From Serratia marcescens (lineage in GTDB: Bacteria; Pseudomonadota; Gammaproteobacteria; Enterobacterales; Enterobacteriaceae): a stretch of 64,000 bases of DNA. Below are positions 1 to 8,481 of this stretch, piece by piece. Both the position numbers and the translations under genes were made by a program. Within the stretch, counting starts at the first letter, position 1, and the number at the start of each line of letters is the position of its first letter. The stretch spans positions 156,358 through 220,357 of the forward strand of contig JADMXW010000007.1 of the NCBI GenBank assembly GCA_015548865.1. The letters run 5' to 3'. Below the pieces are notes generated by a model, which saw only the letters and a program-made list of their open reading frames with translations, had not been told where the DNA came from and searched no databases.

Positions 1-2016
1 GGTCACCGTCTGACCGGACAGCGGGTTGTTATGGGCATCAGTCACGACAGCTTTCACGCTGTTGAAATCAGTACCGTCAGAAACGGCATTGTCCTTGGTG
101 ATGGTCAGGTTTTCCGTTGTGATCACCGCGGTGCTGTCATCGGCAACAAAGCGGGTATCAACGCTCTGGCTGGCATTGTTAGCCAGTGTGGCGGTAACGG
201 AGGCAACTCCGGCCAGCGTGTTGGTGAGTGTTGTACTGGCGCTACCCTCATTATTCGTTGTAACCCTTGTTGTGGTGATCATCGCGCCGTTGCCAGCAGT
301 GAAAGTGACGACTTGGCCGGGCAAGAGGTTGTTGCCAGTATCTGTTACAATTGCACGCACGGTGTTGGTGCTGAGGCCGTCAGCTATCGCGTTATTATTG
401 ACGACAGTCAGGCTGGTGTCCGTCAGCGTAGGAACCCCCGGCATTACCGTAATTCTTATGGTTGCTCGGGGCGATCTATTGCCCTGATTGTCGAAGGCTA
501 CCGCACTCAGTGTATGCACATTTATTTCTCCTGCGCGGCTGAGCTGGTAGGGAGGAAGCTTAATATCGACGGTCTGTATGGATACTTGGGAAAGCGAGCC
601 CCCGGCGGCGTTCAAAGAAGAACTGTCCCATTCGATTCGATCAAGAGCATATTTGGACGTTACATTTGCACTGATTGAGGTAGATGATCCCCCCTCTCCT
701 GAGATGCGCTCAGGGAGTGTGAGACGCAACAATTCCTGTTTCTGATAATCCAGAACAATATTGTTGTTACGTTCAACAAGATCATAACGGCTACCCGACA
801 GTGTGCGGGAGGCTGCGACGGCAGAGGGATCGATATGGGAACGCCAAGATTCACCTAAACGATAGTTCAGCTGAAAATTAATTTTACTGTCACTGCTTCC
901 ACCTTTACCTGCGCGGTGATCTGCACCTACTGTCAGTAGTGGAATCGGGGTATAGTTGATACCTGCGGTGACAGCATGAGGATTTTTCTGTCGTTGATCT
1001 TTGCTAAATAATGCAACGTCATCGCCACGGTATTTTTCATACATCAGCGTACCACCCAACTGAGGGTACAAGGGAAGATAAGCTTCTGCTCGGACATCAT
1101 AACCATTGGCCGGGCGTTCGTTGTAGTCAGCAAAATCACGGGATTGATGCCAGTCAGTTATTCTGAAGTAACTGTTGGCGGATAATTTTAAATAGTCTGT
1201 CCAGGCTTCAGTACCTATCCCAATCCGCTGGTTGTTTCCCGTAAGATCGTTGTCATAGAATGTATTCGCACCATACATCCAGTTATTCTTGAAGGTCCTG
1301 ATGCCCGCCCCTATGTTGATGGTGTTTCGGCTGTCCTGATTGCGCGCGCCTAATTGTGTGAATGACAGGGTATTGGGTCTATCATAAAAAGGAAGCAGTA
1401 CATCAACGGCGCTGTTGTTGATGGTAAAATTATCATCAATATTCATCTGTACACGCGCTGTACCAAACTGGCTTAACCACTGCTGCGTTGAAGCATTGAA
1501 CTCATTGCTTGCAGCCGATCGCAACACGCGCTCTCCGGATTTAGTGGTGTTCTTCCCCGACAATGCCGTCGCCCCATATTGCATATGGTTTGCAAGTGCG
1601 TTTTCTGGTGCACTGTTGGTGTTATTACCTTTTTGATTGTCCACTGAAAAAGGAGATTTTGGGCGAGGGATGTCTATTTCATCCCCAGTCGTGAGTTTAT
1701 CGAACGGTTTGGAAAATGTACGGTAGCGATTGATATCTTTCAATTCACTGAGGGTGAGCCCGTGCTTTTTTGCTACGGAATCCACATTCTCATTGGTGCC
1801 AAGAGTATAAATTTGAGTTGGGCCACTGAAAAAAGAGCTCTGCGTTTTTTGTGCTGAAGCAATGACGGGAGTAAAGGAAAGGCTCAGTGGGAAAAAAAAC
1901 TGGAAGGCGATATTTGCCCAAATGATGATCTTTACGTATTTAGACTGTGTGGGTCCCGTTTTCTGCGTGGTCATTGTATGCGTTTGGTATGATGTTTTTA
2001 ATGTAAAATTACGCAT
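1..2016 (-). CDS. Intimin/invasin-like inverse autotransporter adhesin (3' end outside window)
   Basis: An outer-membrane adhesin read leftward from an ATG at 2016 and still open at base 1, so at least 672 residues are present and the C-terminal part is missing. In order I see a long charged N-terminus with a hydrophobic stretch and a likely signal cleavage after VIASA (about residue 55). A LysM-like peptidoglycan-binding segment follows (about 69-117, beginning IYTLGTNENV). Next is the inverse-autotransporter beta-barrel (about 150-430, with alternating motifs such as NWMYGANTFYDND). From about residue 525 Thr/Asn-rich Ig-like Big_1 repeats begin, with the typical sequence NNEGSASTTLTNT. The barrel would anchor the Ig-like passenger at the cell surface. 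GGAT lies seven bases before the start. The receptor cannot be inferred. Confidence 0.88.
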   Translation of the reverse strand, partial: MRNFTLKTSYQTHTMTTQKTGPTQSKYVKIIIWANIAFQFFFPLSLSFTPVIASAQKTQSSFFSGPTQIYTLGTNENVDSVAKKHGLTLSELKDINRYRTFSKPFDKLTTGDEIDIPRPKSPFSVDNQKGNNTNSAPENALANHMQYGATALSGKNTTKSGERVLRSAASNEFNASTQQWLSQFGTARVQMNIDDNFTINNSAVDVLLPFYDRPNTLSFTQLGARNQDSRNTINIGAGIRTFKNNWMYGANTFYDNDLTGNNQRIGIGTEAWTDYLKLSANSYFRITDWHQSRDFADYNERPANGYDVRAEAYLPLYPQLGGTLMYEKYRGDDVALFSKDQRQKNPHAVTAGINYTPIPLLTVGADHRAGKGGSSDSKINFQLNYRLGESWRSHIDPSAVAASRTLSGSRYDLVERNNNIVLDYQKQELLRLTLPERISGEGGSSTSISANVTSKYALDRIEWDSSSLNAAGGSLSQVSIQTVDIKLPPYQLSRAGEINVHTLSAVAFDNQGNRSPRATIRITVMPGVPTLTDTSLTVVNNNAIADGLSTNTVRAIVTDTGNNLLPGQVVTFTAGNGAMITTTRVTTNNEGSASTTLTNTLAGVASVTATLANNASQSVDTRFVADDSTAVITTENLTITKDNAVSDGTDFNSVKAVVTDAHNNPLSGQTVT

Positions 2017-2766
2017 TGTTTTTATCCAAAAAATGATCGCTACCTTAGCGTGGCCAAGAAAGGGATTGTTTAAAAGTGATGTCAGGTTGTTTTTGTGAGT
2101 CGAATAGTGAGTTAATTCATAAACAAGAGTGCTGTGGTGATTCTAAACCACCTAAATAAAAATAAATTTTTATTTTTATAATCATTTTCCTAAAAACGTA
2201 AAGTATTCCTTTAAATCGTCAGTGTCATGCTTCTATATTCCTGTGATACGTATAGATGCTTTAATTTTTCGCTTATTTCCTTAGTTTTTTTGTATCTGTT
2301 ATTCTTGCATAGATGTAGTGATATTCATTTCTTGGTCGTGTACTTTCAAAAAGGAACGCTGCGTGTGGGATACTCGCTGAGGCATTTCACCTTCAGATTA
2401 TTCTTTGCGTCTTTAACATTGTCTTTTATTGTTCGCATCCCTGCTATGGGTAATGACGTTGCGACATGTTTATTAACTCCATTGCTGGTTAATAGCCTAT
2501 CTGCTTTGACAGGTAGTACATACTTATCATTAAAAGGGCCGGTTCAATCAGCGTAAAAGAATCAAAGGTACTCTCGGGAAAATAAGCGTTTCATCAAATC
2601 TATTTACCTACAGGGATATTAATGGAGAAGGCATTCATTCCACGGAGTGGGATAGGGGGAATCATTCTGTTTAAAAAGTTAATGTTTCCCCACACATTCA
2701 GTTGGTTAGATTTGAGGTGGTGAAGCCGCAGACGCCCATCGACGTCTGCTTGATACCGATATCCGA
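2017..2766. other. AT-rich intergenic region, no supported gene
   Basis: About 750 bases between the adhesin start and the stop of the BKACE gene. The sequence is clearly more AT-rich than its neighbours. It holds one rightward open frame (2227-2556, 109 codons) with a hydrophobic first half, but I recognise no domain and no convincing ribosome-binding site, so I do not call it a gene. It presumably contains the adhesin promoter and the end of the TRAP/BKACE operon. Confidence 0.5.
2728..2749 (-). terminator. Possible hairpin after the TRAP/BKACE operon
   Basis: A perfect 7-bp inverted repeat (GCAGACG / CGTCTGC) with an 8-base loop lies 17 bases past the BKACE stop codon. No T-run follows on the leftward strand, so it is not a textbook intrinsic terminator. 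Confidence 0.3.
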
Positions 2767-3576
2767 TCAGGCTAGCGGCCTTAAACCAAACATCTGTCGG
2801 GCATCCTCCGGTGTGGCAACCTCGAAACCGATATTTTTGATGATGGTGCTCATGCGCTCAATCAATATCGCGTTGCGCTCTACTCTCTGCGTGTGCGACA
2901 GGTAGGCGCTGTCTTCAAAACCGACTCTGACCATACAGGCACCCAACCCTAACGCCGCCGTTAAGATTGAAAAATCATCGCGCCGCCCGTAGTGGGTAAT
3001 GCTCCACAACGCATCATGTGGGATATATTGGCTAAACAATGCCAGCGTGGCGGGCGTTGCCGGGCATCCTCCTTTATGGCCTAACACCATGGCATAGATA
3101 ACCGGCGTCGGCAGCGGCATTTCCTGTGCGATGAGTTGCATATTATGGATCATGCCCAGCTCGAACACTTCAATTTCTGGCACAATACCGGTTTGCACAC
3201 AGCGCTCGGTGACGTATTTGATCTCCGGCATCGGGTTGCGATACACCACATCGCCCAGATTCACGGAACCGGCATTCAGTGACGACATTTCCACCAGCGG
3301 ACAGTCCAGCGGCGAGCAACGCTCTTCGATGGTCATATCCGAAACGCCGCCCGTTGAGCCCTGAATAACCATATCAGTGTGTTGGCGAATCAAACGCAGC
3401 GTTTCTTGAAATTGCGTCGGATCGCGCGTCAATTGCCCATTACGCTCCCGCACATGCAGATGCACCATCGCTGCACCTGCATGGTAGGATTCAATCGCTT
3501 CTCTGGCGACATCTTCCGGATTGGCGGATGTAGTGTCTCCCGCTATCGGAGCGACGGAAATAACAATTTTTCTCAT
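2767..3576 (-). CDS. Beta-keto acid cleavage enzyme (BKACE, DUF849) family
   Basis: A 269-residue TIM-barrel protein of the BKACE family. Known members (for example 3-keto-5-aminohexanoate cleavage enzyme, Kce) react a beta-keto acid with acetyl-CoA to give acetoacetate and a shorter acyl-CoA. Family zinc ligands are visible: His39 and His41 in MVHLHVRE and Glu221 in RVGFED. GSTGG (about 73-77) and GHKGGCPATP (about 166-175) are also typical. I start at MRKIVISVAP because AGAGGC lies a few bases upstream; an in-frame upstream codon would overlap the preceding gene. It is the last gene of the leftward operon with the racemase-like, GlcG-like and TRAP genes. The substrate is unknown, since BKACE specificity varies widely. 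Confidence 0.85.
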   Translation of the reverse strand: MRKIVISVAPIAGDTTSANPEDVAREAIESYHAGAAMVHLHVRERNGQLTRDPTQFQETLRLIRQHTDMVIQGSTGGVSDMTIEERCSPLDCPLVEMSSLNAGSVNLGDVVYRNPMPEIKYVTERCVQTGIVPEIEVFELGMIHNMQLIAQEMPLPTPVIYAMVLGHKGGCPATPATLALFSQYIPHDALWSITHYGRRDDFSILTAALGLGACMVRVGFEDSAYLSHTQRVERNAILIERMSTIIKNIGFEVATPEDARQMFGLRPLA

Positions 3577-3592
3577 ACCTTTGCCTCTACGG

Positions 3593-4255
3593 TTAGTTCT
3601 GCGCATCCAGTCGCTGTTTCAACAGCTGAATCCCGCGCTCTGGTGAGGTCAGAACTGGCACTGGCAGTTCGCCCACTGACGCCAACACGCGCGACATCGA
3701 CGCCTGAGCCAGTACGATGGCATCACAGTTTTTACCGAGTGCTTCGTGAATGCCTGCCGCAACGATAGCATCGTGTGTCTCCAATTTTCCTGCCAGAAAC
3801 GCAGTGAATGCTTCGGCCATCAACTGTGAGTGAATCACCGTCTTTTTACCCAACTCGGCCGCTTTGCGTTGAATCAGTTCTAGCGTCGGTGCCAGCGTAG
3901 TGCCAACCGTTGCCAGTACGGCAATAGTGTCGTAGCGTTCGACAGCCTCTAGCGCCATGGCTTCATCAATACGCATGACGGGGATTGGGCTGATAAACTG
4001 GCAGCCCTCTACGCTTGCGCCAATGGAGGAGCAGGCGGTAAAGAATATGTCGCATCCGGCCAGGTTGGCGCTGGTGACATAGGTCGCAATGCGCGCGTTG
4101 ATGGCGGGTGTGACACCACCTTGTGCCATGACATCGGCGATCATGGAATCTTCCACGATGTGCATGAGTGTGACGTCTGGCATGATACGTTTTGCCAGTT
4201 CATCCACCATGCTGAGTGTTCCTTTGCTGGTGTGAAATATGGCCGCTTTTTTCAT
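3593..4255 (-). CDS. Asp/Glu racemase superfamily protein
   Basis: A cytoplasmic protein of 220 residues resembling the aspartate/glutamate/hydantoin racemase superfamily. The first catalytic-type cysteine is Cys75 in FFTACSS. The position where two-base racemases carry the second cysteine reads VLAQAS, with alanine at about 185. A classical racemase is therefore doubtful; an isomerase, decarboxylase or lyase activity, as in maleate isomerase or arylmalonate decarboxylase relatives, is possible. The gene sits 13 bases after the GlcG-like gene and 16 bases before the BKACE coding region, so the three are almost certainly co-transcribed and probably act on the same imported carboxylate. Confidence 0.75.
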   Translation of the reverse strand: MKKAAIFHTSKGTLSMVDELAKRIMPDVTLMHIVEDSMIADVMAQGGVTPAINARIATYVTSANLAGCDIFFTACSSIGASVEGCQFISPIPVMRIDEAMALEAVERYDTIAVLATVGTTLAPTLELIQRKAAELGKKTVIHSQLMAEAFTAFLAGKLETHDAIVAAGIHEALGKNCDAIVLAQASMSRVLASVGELPVPVLTSPERGIQLLKQRLDAQN

Positions 4256-4268
4256 TGTTAACCCCTTA

Positions 4269-4676
4269 TTATTCTGAGAGCGCGGAAACGATCAGTTCAG
4301 CCGCTTCAACATCTTCGGCGACGCTTATCCCGCCCACGGCGACAGCACCAATGACGGCCTGATCGCGCAGTATCGGGATGCCGCCGGGAAGCGGTGAAAA
4401 ATTGTCGTCAGCAAAATAGGACAGTGCGAGATTTTCTCTTTGTAGCCGCTCAAGTAACTTTGCCGTGGGAATACCGAACTGGGCGGCCGTATAGGCTTTA
4501 CGCTGTGTGAGCGTTGCCGTGAAGGCTTTGGTGCCATCCATACGTGCATAGGCCAACAGTACGCCGTTGCGATCGCATACCGCAACAGTCAACGGACGGC
4601 CCTCATATTTCTTTTGAGACAGCGCCAACGCGGTATTGACGGCGCGGTGCGCTTGTTCAAAGGTCAGATTTTCCAT
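4269..4676 (-). CDS. GlcG/HbpS family (DUF336) protein
   Basis: A 135-residue protein with the GlcG/HbpS fold, recognisable from the N-terminal AHRAVNTALALS helix, the central VCDRNGVLLAYARMDG strand and the LPGGIPI loop before the final glycine-rich GAVAVGG segment. Members accompany glycolate, propanediol and other carboxylate pathways; some bind heme or small molecules, and their biochemical role is mostly unclear. Here it lies between the TRAP transporter and the racemase-like gene in a tight leftward operon. I assign the family with confidence but no reaction. Confidence 0.8.
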   Translation of the reverse strand: MENLTFEQAHRAVNTALALSQKKYEGRPLTVAVCDRNGVLLAYARMDGTKAFTATLTQRKAYTAAQFGIPTAKLLERLQRENLALSYFADDNFSPLPGGIPILRDQAVIGAVAVGGISVAEDVEAAELIVSALSE

Positions 4677-4730
4677 GATGTTTCCTCATCTACTTTCAGC
4701 AGCAGGATCGTGTCGTGTTAGCGGCTGCCG

Positions 4731-6602
4731 TTATAAGAACCCAATGGAGATCCAGGGGAAGATGGCGACAATGATCAGCCCGACGGTGGCCGCCCCCAGA
4801 TAAGCCCAGATATAAGGCAGCGGCTCATTCGGATCGGTTTTACTGACGGCGCAGCAGCCGTAATAGCCAACACCAAACGGCGGTGCGAATAACCCGATAC
4901 CCATAGCCAATACCACGACCATGGCGTAATGCACTTCATGTACGCCCAGATCGCGCGCAATGGGAAACAGCAAGGGGCCGAACAGCACAATCGAAGGAAT
5001 GCCTTCCAGTACGCTACCTAGAATGATGAATGCCACCACCGAGATGGCGACAAAGGTCATCCCGCCACCCAGTGATGCCATCAACGTGGCCAAGTCTTTG
5101 GAGAAGCCTGATTGTGTCAGCCCCCATGCCATGGCTGTTGCTGCACCAATGATGAAAATGATGGCCCCAGACAGTGATGCGGTGTCGATCAGCATCGACC
5201 AGGCACGTTTCAAGTCAAAATGACGGTAATACACTGCCCCAACCAGTGCGGTATAGGCAACGCCAATGGTAGAGACTTCCGTTGCGGTAGCGACACCTTC
5301 GATAACCGCTGCTCGGATGATAAACGGCAGGATCAGTGCCGGTAGTGCAATCACAAACAGCTTGGCGATCTCTTTTTTCTTGTAACGTTTGACCTGGCTT
5401 AAATCTTCGCTTCGGTTACGCCACCATATCACCAGGCACAGCATGGCCCCGAGCACGGCAGAAGGCAGCAATCCACCAACAAACAGTGCAGCGATGGAAA
5501 CCCCGGTGACGGAGCCGATAGTGATCAGCACGATGCTGGGTGGAACGGTTTCTGTTTGTGCACCGGTGACGGAGAGCAGGGCAACCAAATCTCCGCGCTT
5601 GGCGCCGCGTGAGGTCATTTCGGGCAGCAGCACGGGAGCAATGGCTGCCTGATCTGCTGTTTTAGAACCCGAAATGCCGGACACCAGATACATTGCGCCA
5701 ACCAGCACATAGGAAAGCCCACCGCGTACATGGCCGAGCAAACTCGAAAGACACTGCACCATGGCTTTTGCCATGCCGGTCATCTCAATTAAACCGCCAA
5801 GGAAGACAAACAGAGGCACCGCCAGCAGCATCATATGCGACATGCCTTCTTCCAGACGACCGACCATGGTTGGCATCGGCGTTCGCGTGGTCAGCGCCAG
5901 ATAACCGAAGGTCGCCAGTGCGAATGAAAACGCGATAGGCACACCGGACAGAACGCCAATGGCAACAATTACGACGAAGAACAAGATCAGGTTCAGTTTA
6001 CCGAGCGGCATCAAAATCGAACCTGAGAAGGAGAAGGCAATCACGGCAATCGCTACCACCAGTAAACCGAGATAGGTTGCCTGGGAGCGCGGTGCGGACA
6101 GTACCAGACGTAACAGCATGGTAATTAGCATCAATGTGATCCCGACGGGGATAGATGCTGCGCGCCAAAATACGCTGATTTCCAGTGCAGGCGTGACCAC
6201 AATCAACTCTTCCAGCGCGTATTCCCATGCTGGTTCAAAAATTAAAATCAGGAAAGCCAGTGATACACCCATTGCCAATGCTTCTACAAAGGCGCGTTTT
6301 CCTTCGGATAAATGTGACACCAGTGCCGTCATACGCATGTGCTGTCCACGTCGTAACGCAATCACTGCACCTAGCATGGTCAGCCAGACGAAACCAATGG
6401 TTGCCACTTCGTCAGACCAGACCAACGGCGCGTGAAAAACATAGCGGGATATAACACCAGAGAGCAGGACAACAATTTCCGCCAGCACCAGAAGCCCCGC
6501 CAGAGCCTCGATCCCACGGCCCATATAGTCATAAAAAATTTCCAGACCATTGGCCATTCTCCCCGGTGGAAGAAGCGGCTTAATTTGATGTGAAACTTCC
6601 AT
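4731..6602 (-). CDS. Fused TRAP transporter membrane subunits (DctQ-DctM)
   Basis: An inner-membrane protein of 623 residues joining the small DctQ subunit (about residues 15-170, four membrane segments, with the family-typical RRGQHMRMT loop) to the large DctM subunit (about 200-623, roughly a dozen hydrophobic segments, starting LGKLNLILFFVV and containing GVPIAFSFALA). TRAP systems are sodium-driven importers of carboxylates and related acids, fed by a periplasmic DctP protein, which is encoded just upstream. I start at MEVSHQIKPL; the longer open frame begins with arginine-rich sequence unlike DctQ. Fused QM proteins are common. The ligand is unknown but probably the substrate of the downstream enzymes. 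Confidence 0.9.
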   Translation of the reverse strand: MEVSHQIKPLLPPGRMANGLEIFYDYMGRGIEALAGLLVLAEIVVLLSGVISRYVFHAPLVWSDEVATIGFVWLTMLGAVIALRRGQHMRMTALVSHLSEGKRAFVEALAMGVSLAFLILIFEPAWEYALEELIVVTPALEISVFWRAASIPVGITLMLITMLLRLVLSAPRSQATYLGLLVVAIAVIAFSFSGSILMPLGKLNLILFFVVIVAIGVLSGVPIAFSFALATFGYLALTTRTPMPTMVGRLEEGMSHMMLLAVPLFVFLGGLIEMTGMAKAMVQCLSSLLGHVRGGLSYVLVGAMYLVSGISGSKTADQAAIAPVLLPEMTSRGAKRGDLVALLSVTGAQTETVPPSIVLITIGSVTGVSIAALFVGGLLPSAVLGAMLCLVIWWRNRSEDLSQVKRYKKKEIAKLFVIALPALILPFIIRAAVIEGVATATEVSTIGVAYTALVGAVYYRHFDLKRAWSMLIDTASLSGAIIFIIGAATAMAWGLTQSGFSKDLATLMASLGGGMTFVAISVVAFIILGSVLEGIPSIVLFGPLLFPIARDLGVHEVHYAMVVVLAMGIGLFAPPFGVGYYGCCAVSKTDPNEPLPYIWAYLGAATVGLIIVAIFPWISIGFL

Positions 6603-6725
6603 TCGCTTTACTCTTGTGAATTTTTGATAAACAGGATCGTTCAGGAGTGGGAGCGTGTGCCCCAATAGCCCGCGCCTGTGCCAGAGATCTCTTTTCGGGC
6701 ACAAGCGCAATATTCCTGAATCCCC

Positions 6726-7751
6726 TTAAGAAAGTTTGCCCACGGCGCCTTCAAGCAGAGCCCAGGCCTCATCGCCAAATTTCTTGTGCCAGGTGGCGTA
6801 ATAACCACTCTCTTTTAGCTTTTGACGGAAACTACTTGGGTCGGTCGTGTTGAATATCAGGCCAGTGGCTTTAAGGTCGTCCAGCAGGCTGGCGTTCAGG
6901 CGACTGATTTCTGCACGCTGATTCATCGCGCCTTCTTTGAACGCAGTGGCAACAATTTGCTGTAAATCAGGTGGCAGACTTTGCCAGGATTTCTTGTTCA
7001 TGATGCACCAGTAGCCATCCCAAATATGGTTGGTTAATGAGCAATATTTCTGCACTTCGAACAGCTTGCCGGTTTTCAGCACCACCAGCGGATTTTCCTG
7101 CGCGTCTATCACGCGGGTCTGTAATGAGGAGTAGACTTCAGAATACTGCATGCCGACGGGTGCTGCGCCCATGCCTTTAAACATATCGACAATAATCGGA
7201 CTGACGGGTACGCGGATTTTCAGCCCCTGCATATCGGCCACCGTGTTTACCGGCCCGGCATTGCTGGTTATCTGGCGAAAGCCGTTGTCCCACATGTTTT
7301 CCATCGCGTGCAAGCCAACACGGTCAAACCCTTGACGCACCAGTGCGCCGAGAGGCCCATCCATGGTTTTCCATACCTGATCGTAATCAGCGAACGCAAA
7401 GCCTACGGCATTGATTGCAGCCACGGGGGCCAGGGTGGCAATCACCAACGAGGAGGGGTTAAACATATCGATGCCGCCGCGTCTTACCTGAGCTAGCATA
7501 TCGGTGTCGCCCCCCAGCTGGTTGTTCGGGAAGACATCAATCACCACGCGTCCTTGAGTACGCTCTTTAATCAGATCGGCTGTTTTCTGTGTCCAGATGC
7601 TGAACGGATGCTCCTGCTGCAAATTGGTGCCGTATTTGAAATGGAATTCTGGCTGTGCGGCGTTAGCGATAAAGGGGAACCCCATAATAGCCGTTGCCGG
7701 CGCGGCAACGGCGGCGGCTTTTAGAAATGTGCGTCGTGTGATGTTCGACAT
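6726..7751 (-). CDS. TRAP transporter periplasmic binding protein (DctP)
   Basis: A 341-residue substrate-binding protein. It begins MSNITRRTFLKAAAVAAP, a twin-arginine-type signal followed by a hydrophobic stretch and ANA cleavage site (about residue 31). The mature part matches DctP: KYGTNLQQEHPF near the start, FPNNQLGGDTDML, a central LKIRVPVSP containing the arginine that normally salt-bridges the substrate carboxylate, and EVYSSLQTRVIDAQENP. AGAGGA lies seven bases upstream of the chosen ATG. It is the first gene of the leftward operon and probably defines what that operon imports. Repeat copy 1 begins only 50 bases upstream. Confidence 0.9.
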   Translation of the reverse strand: MSNITRRTFLKAAAVAAPATAIMGFPFIANAAQPEFHFKYGTNLQQEHPFSIWTQKTADLIKERTQGRVVIDVFPNNQLGGDTDMLAQVRRGGIDMFNPSSLVIATLAPVAAINAVGFAFADYDQVWKTMDGPLGALVRQGFDRVGLHAMENMWDNGFRQITSNAGPVNTVADMQGLKIRVPVSPIIVDMFKGMGAAPVGMQYSEVYSSLQTRVIDAQENPLVVLKTGKLFEVQKYCSLTNHIWDGYWCIMNKKSWQSLPPDLQQIVATAFKEGAMNQRAEISRLNASLLDDLKATGLIFNTTDPSSFRQKLKESGYYATWHKKFGDEAWALLEGAVGKLS

Positions 7752-7800
7752 GATGTCCTCTCTCAATCATTCTGGTTAGGTACAGAGAATATTGACCGGG

Positions 7801-8077
7801 TATACCTGTCATACTTCACGTTGCAGGTGCGTTGGCTGCGCTCGTTATTCGGCCCATCCCTGGGCTTCACCTCTAACGAGGCCGCCGCACGCGGCGTTCA
7901 AATCTGCTCCCGGCAGATTTGTCACCCGAATCACTTACCTGAGTAAGCTCATCGGGATTGATGAACCTCATCCCTGAGGTTCACTCTGCGGGCCATCGCA
8001 AGCGCTGTTCAAATTTGTTCCAGACAAACTTGTCCCTCACTTGCCGCCTTCCTGTAACGCGAATTATTTTGGGTATA
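7801..8077. repeat. MITE-like interspersed repeat, copy 1
   Basis: A 277-base non-coding element between the divergent TRAP and otn operons. It begins TATACCTGTCATACTTCA and ends CGAATTATTTTGGGTATA, matching the ends of three other copies in this window; the termini are imperfect inverted repeats. Its interior contains several short inverted repeats and a segment (about 7928-7983) also present in copy 2. No open frame inside looks real. It is the longest copy here. Confidence 0.8.
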
Positions 8078-8318
8078 GAACTGCTGGATCGGCCGGTTGG
8101 CTTATCTCTCGTTCAGTCCTGAAGCTTCTTTGTTGTTTTTTGTTAAATCCTGTGTCGAGCGGATTCACGTATATCAACCGCCGGCACGTTTTGATTTTTA
8201 TTTCTGTAATATACTTATTTATAAGTTTTTTATTATGATGTTCGCTTACTGAAACCTGGGTGATAGCGCATTTTGCGTTCAACATCAGTATGCGTTAATC
8301 GAAATAAACCACAACGAC

Positions 8319-8348
8319 TTAACGTCCAATTTGTGACTTTTGTATAAT
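8319..8348 (+). promoter_or_regulatory. Candidate promoter of the otn operon
   Basis: TTAACG at 8319-8324 and a perfect TATAAT at 8343-8348 are separated by 18 bases and lie 134 bases before otnK. Isolated TGTGA and TCACA half-sites occur nearby (8332, 8373, 8426), but none are spaced as a CRP site, so catabolite control is only a possibility. Confidence 0.35.
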
Positions 8349-8481
8349 TTCTCCACTTATTTTAAAAATAAATCACAAAAAAACGCGCCAATCGGCGATA
8401 CTGTGACCCGTATTTAATATTTTTTCACAAGTAACGATGATAATGAGGCACTTTCCTCGACGACGGAACAGGGTTATCTCT

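Noticed and set aside
31-678. Long rightward frames over the first 700 bases
   Set aside because: They are shadows of the leftward adhesin, whose frame gives clear Big_1-like and barrel sequence.
2227-2556. 109-codon rightward frame with hydrophobic segments
   Set aside because: No recognisable family, no good ribosome-binding site and AT-rich composition that makes hydrophobic frames likely by chance.
7801-8077. CRISPR or IS element
   Set aside because: No regularly spaced direct repeats and no transposase; the element is explained by terminal inverted repeats shared with three other copies.
8331-8430. CRP site before otnK
   Set aside because: TGTGA and TCACA half-sites exist but are not spaced six bases apart.
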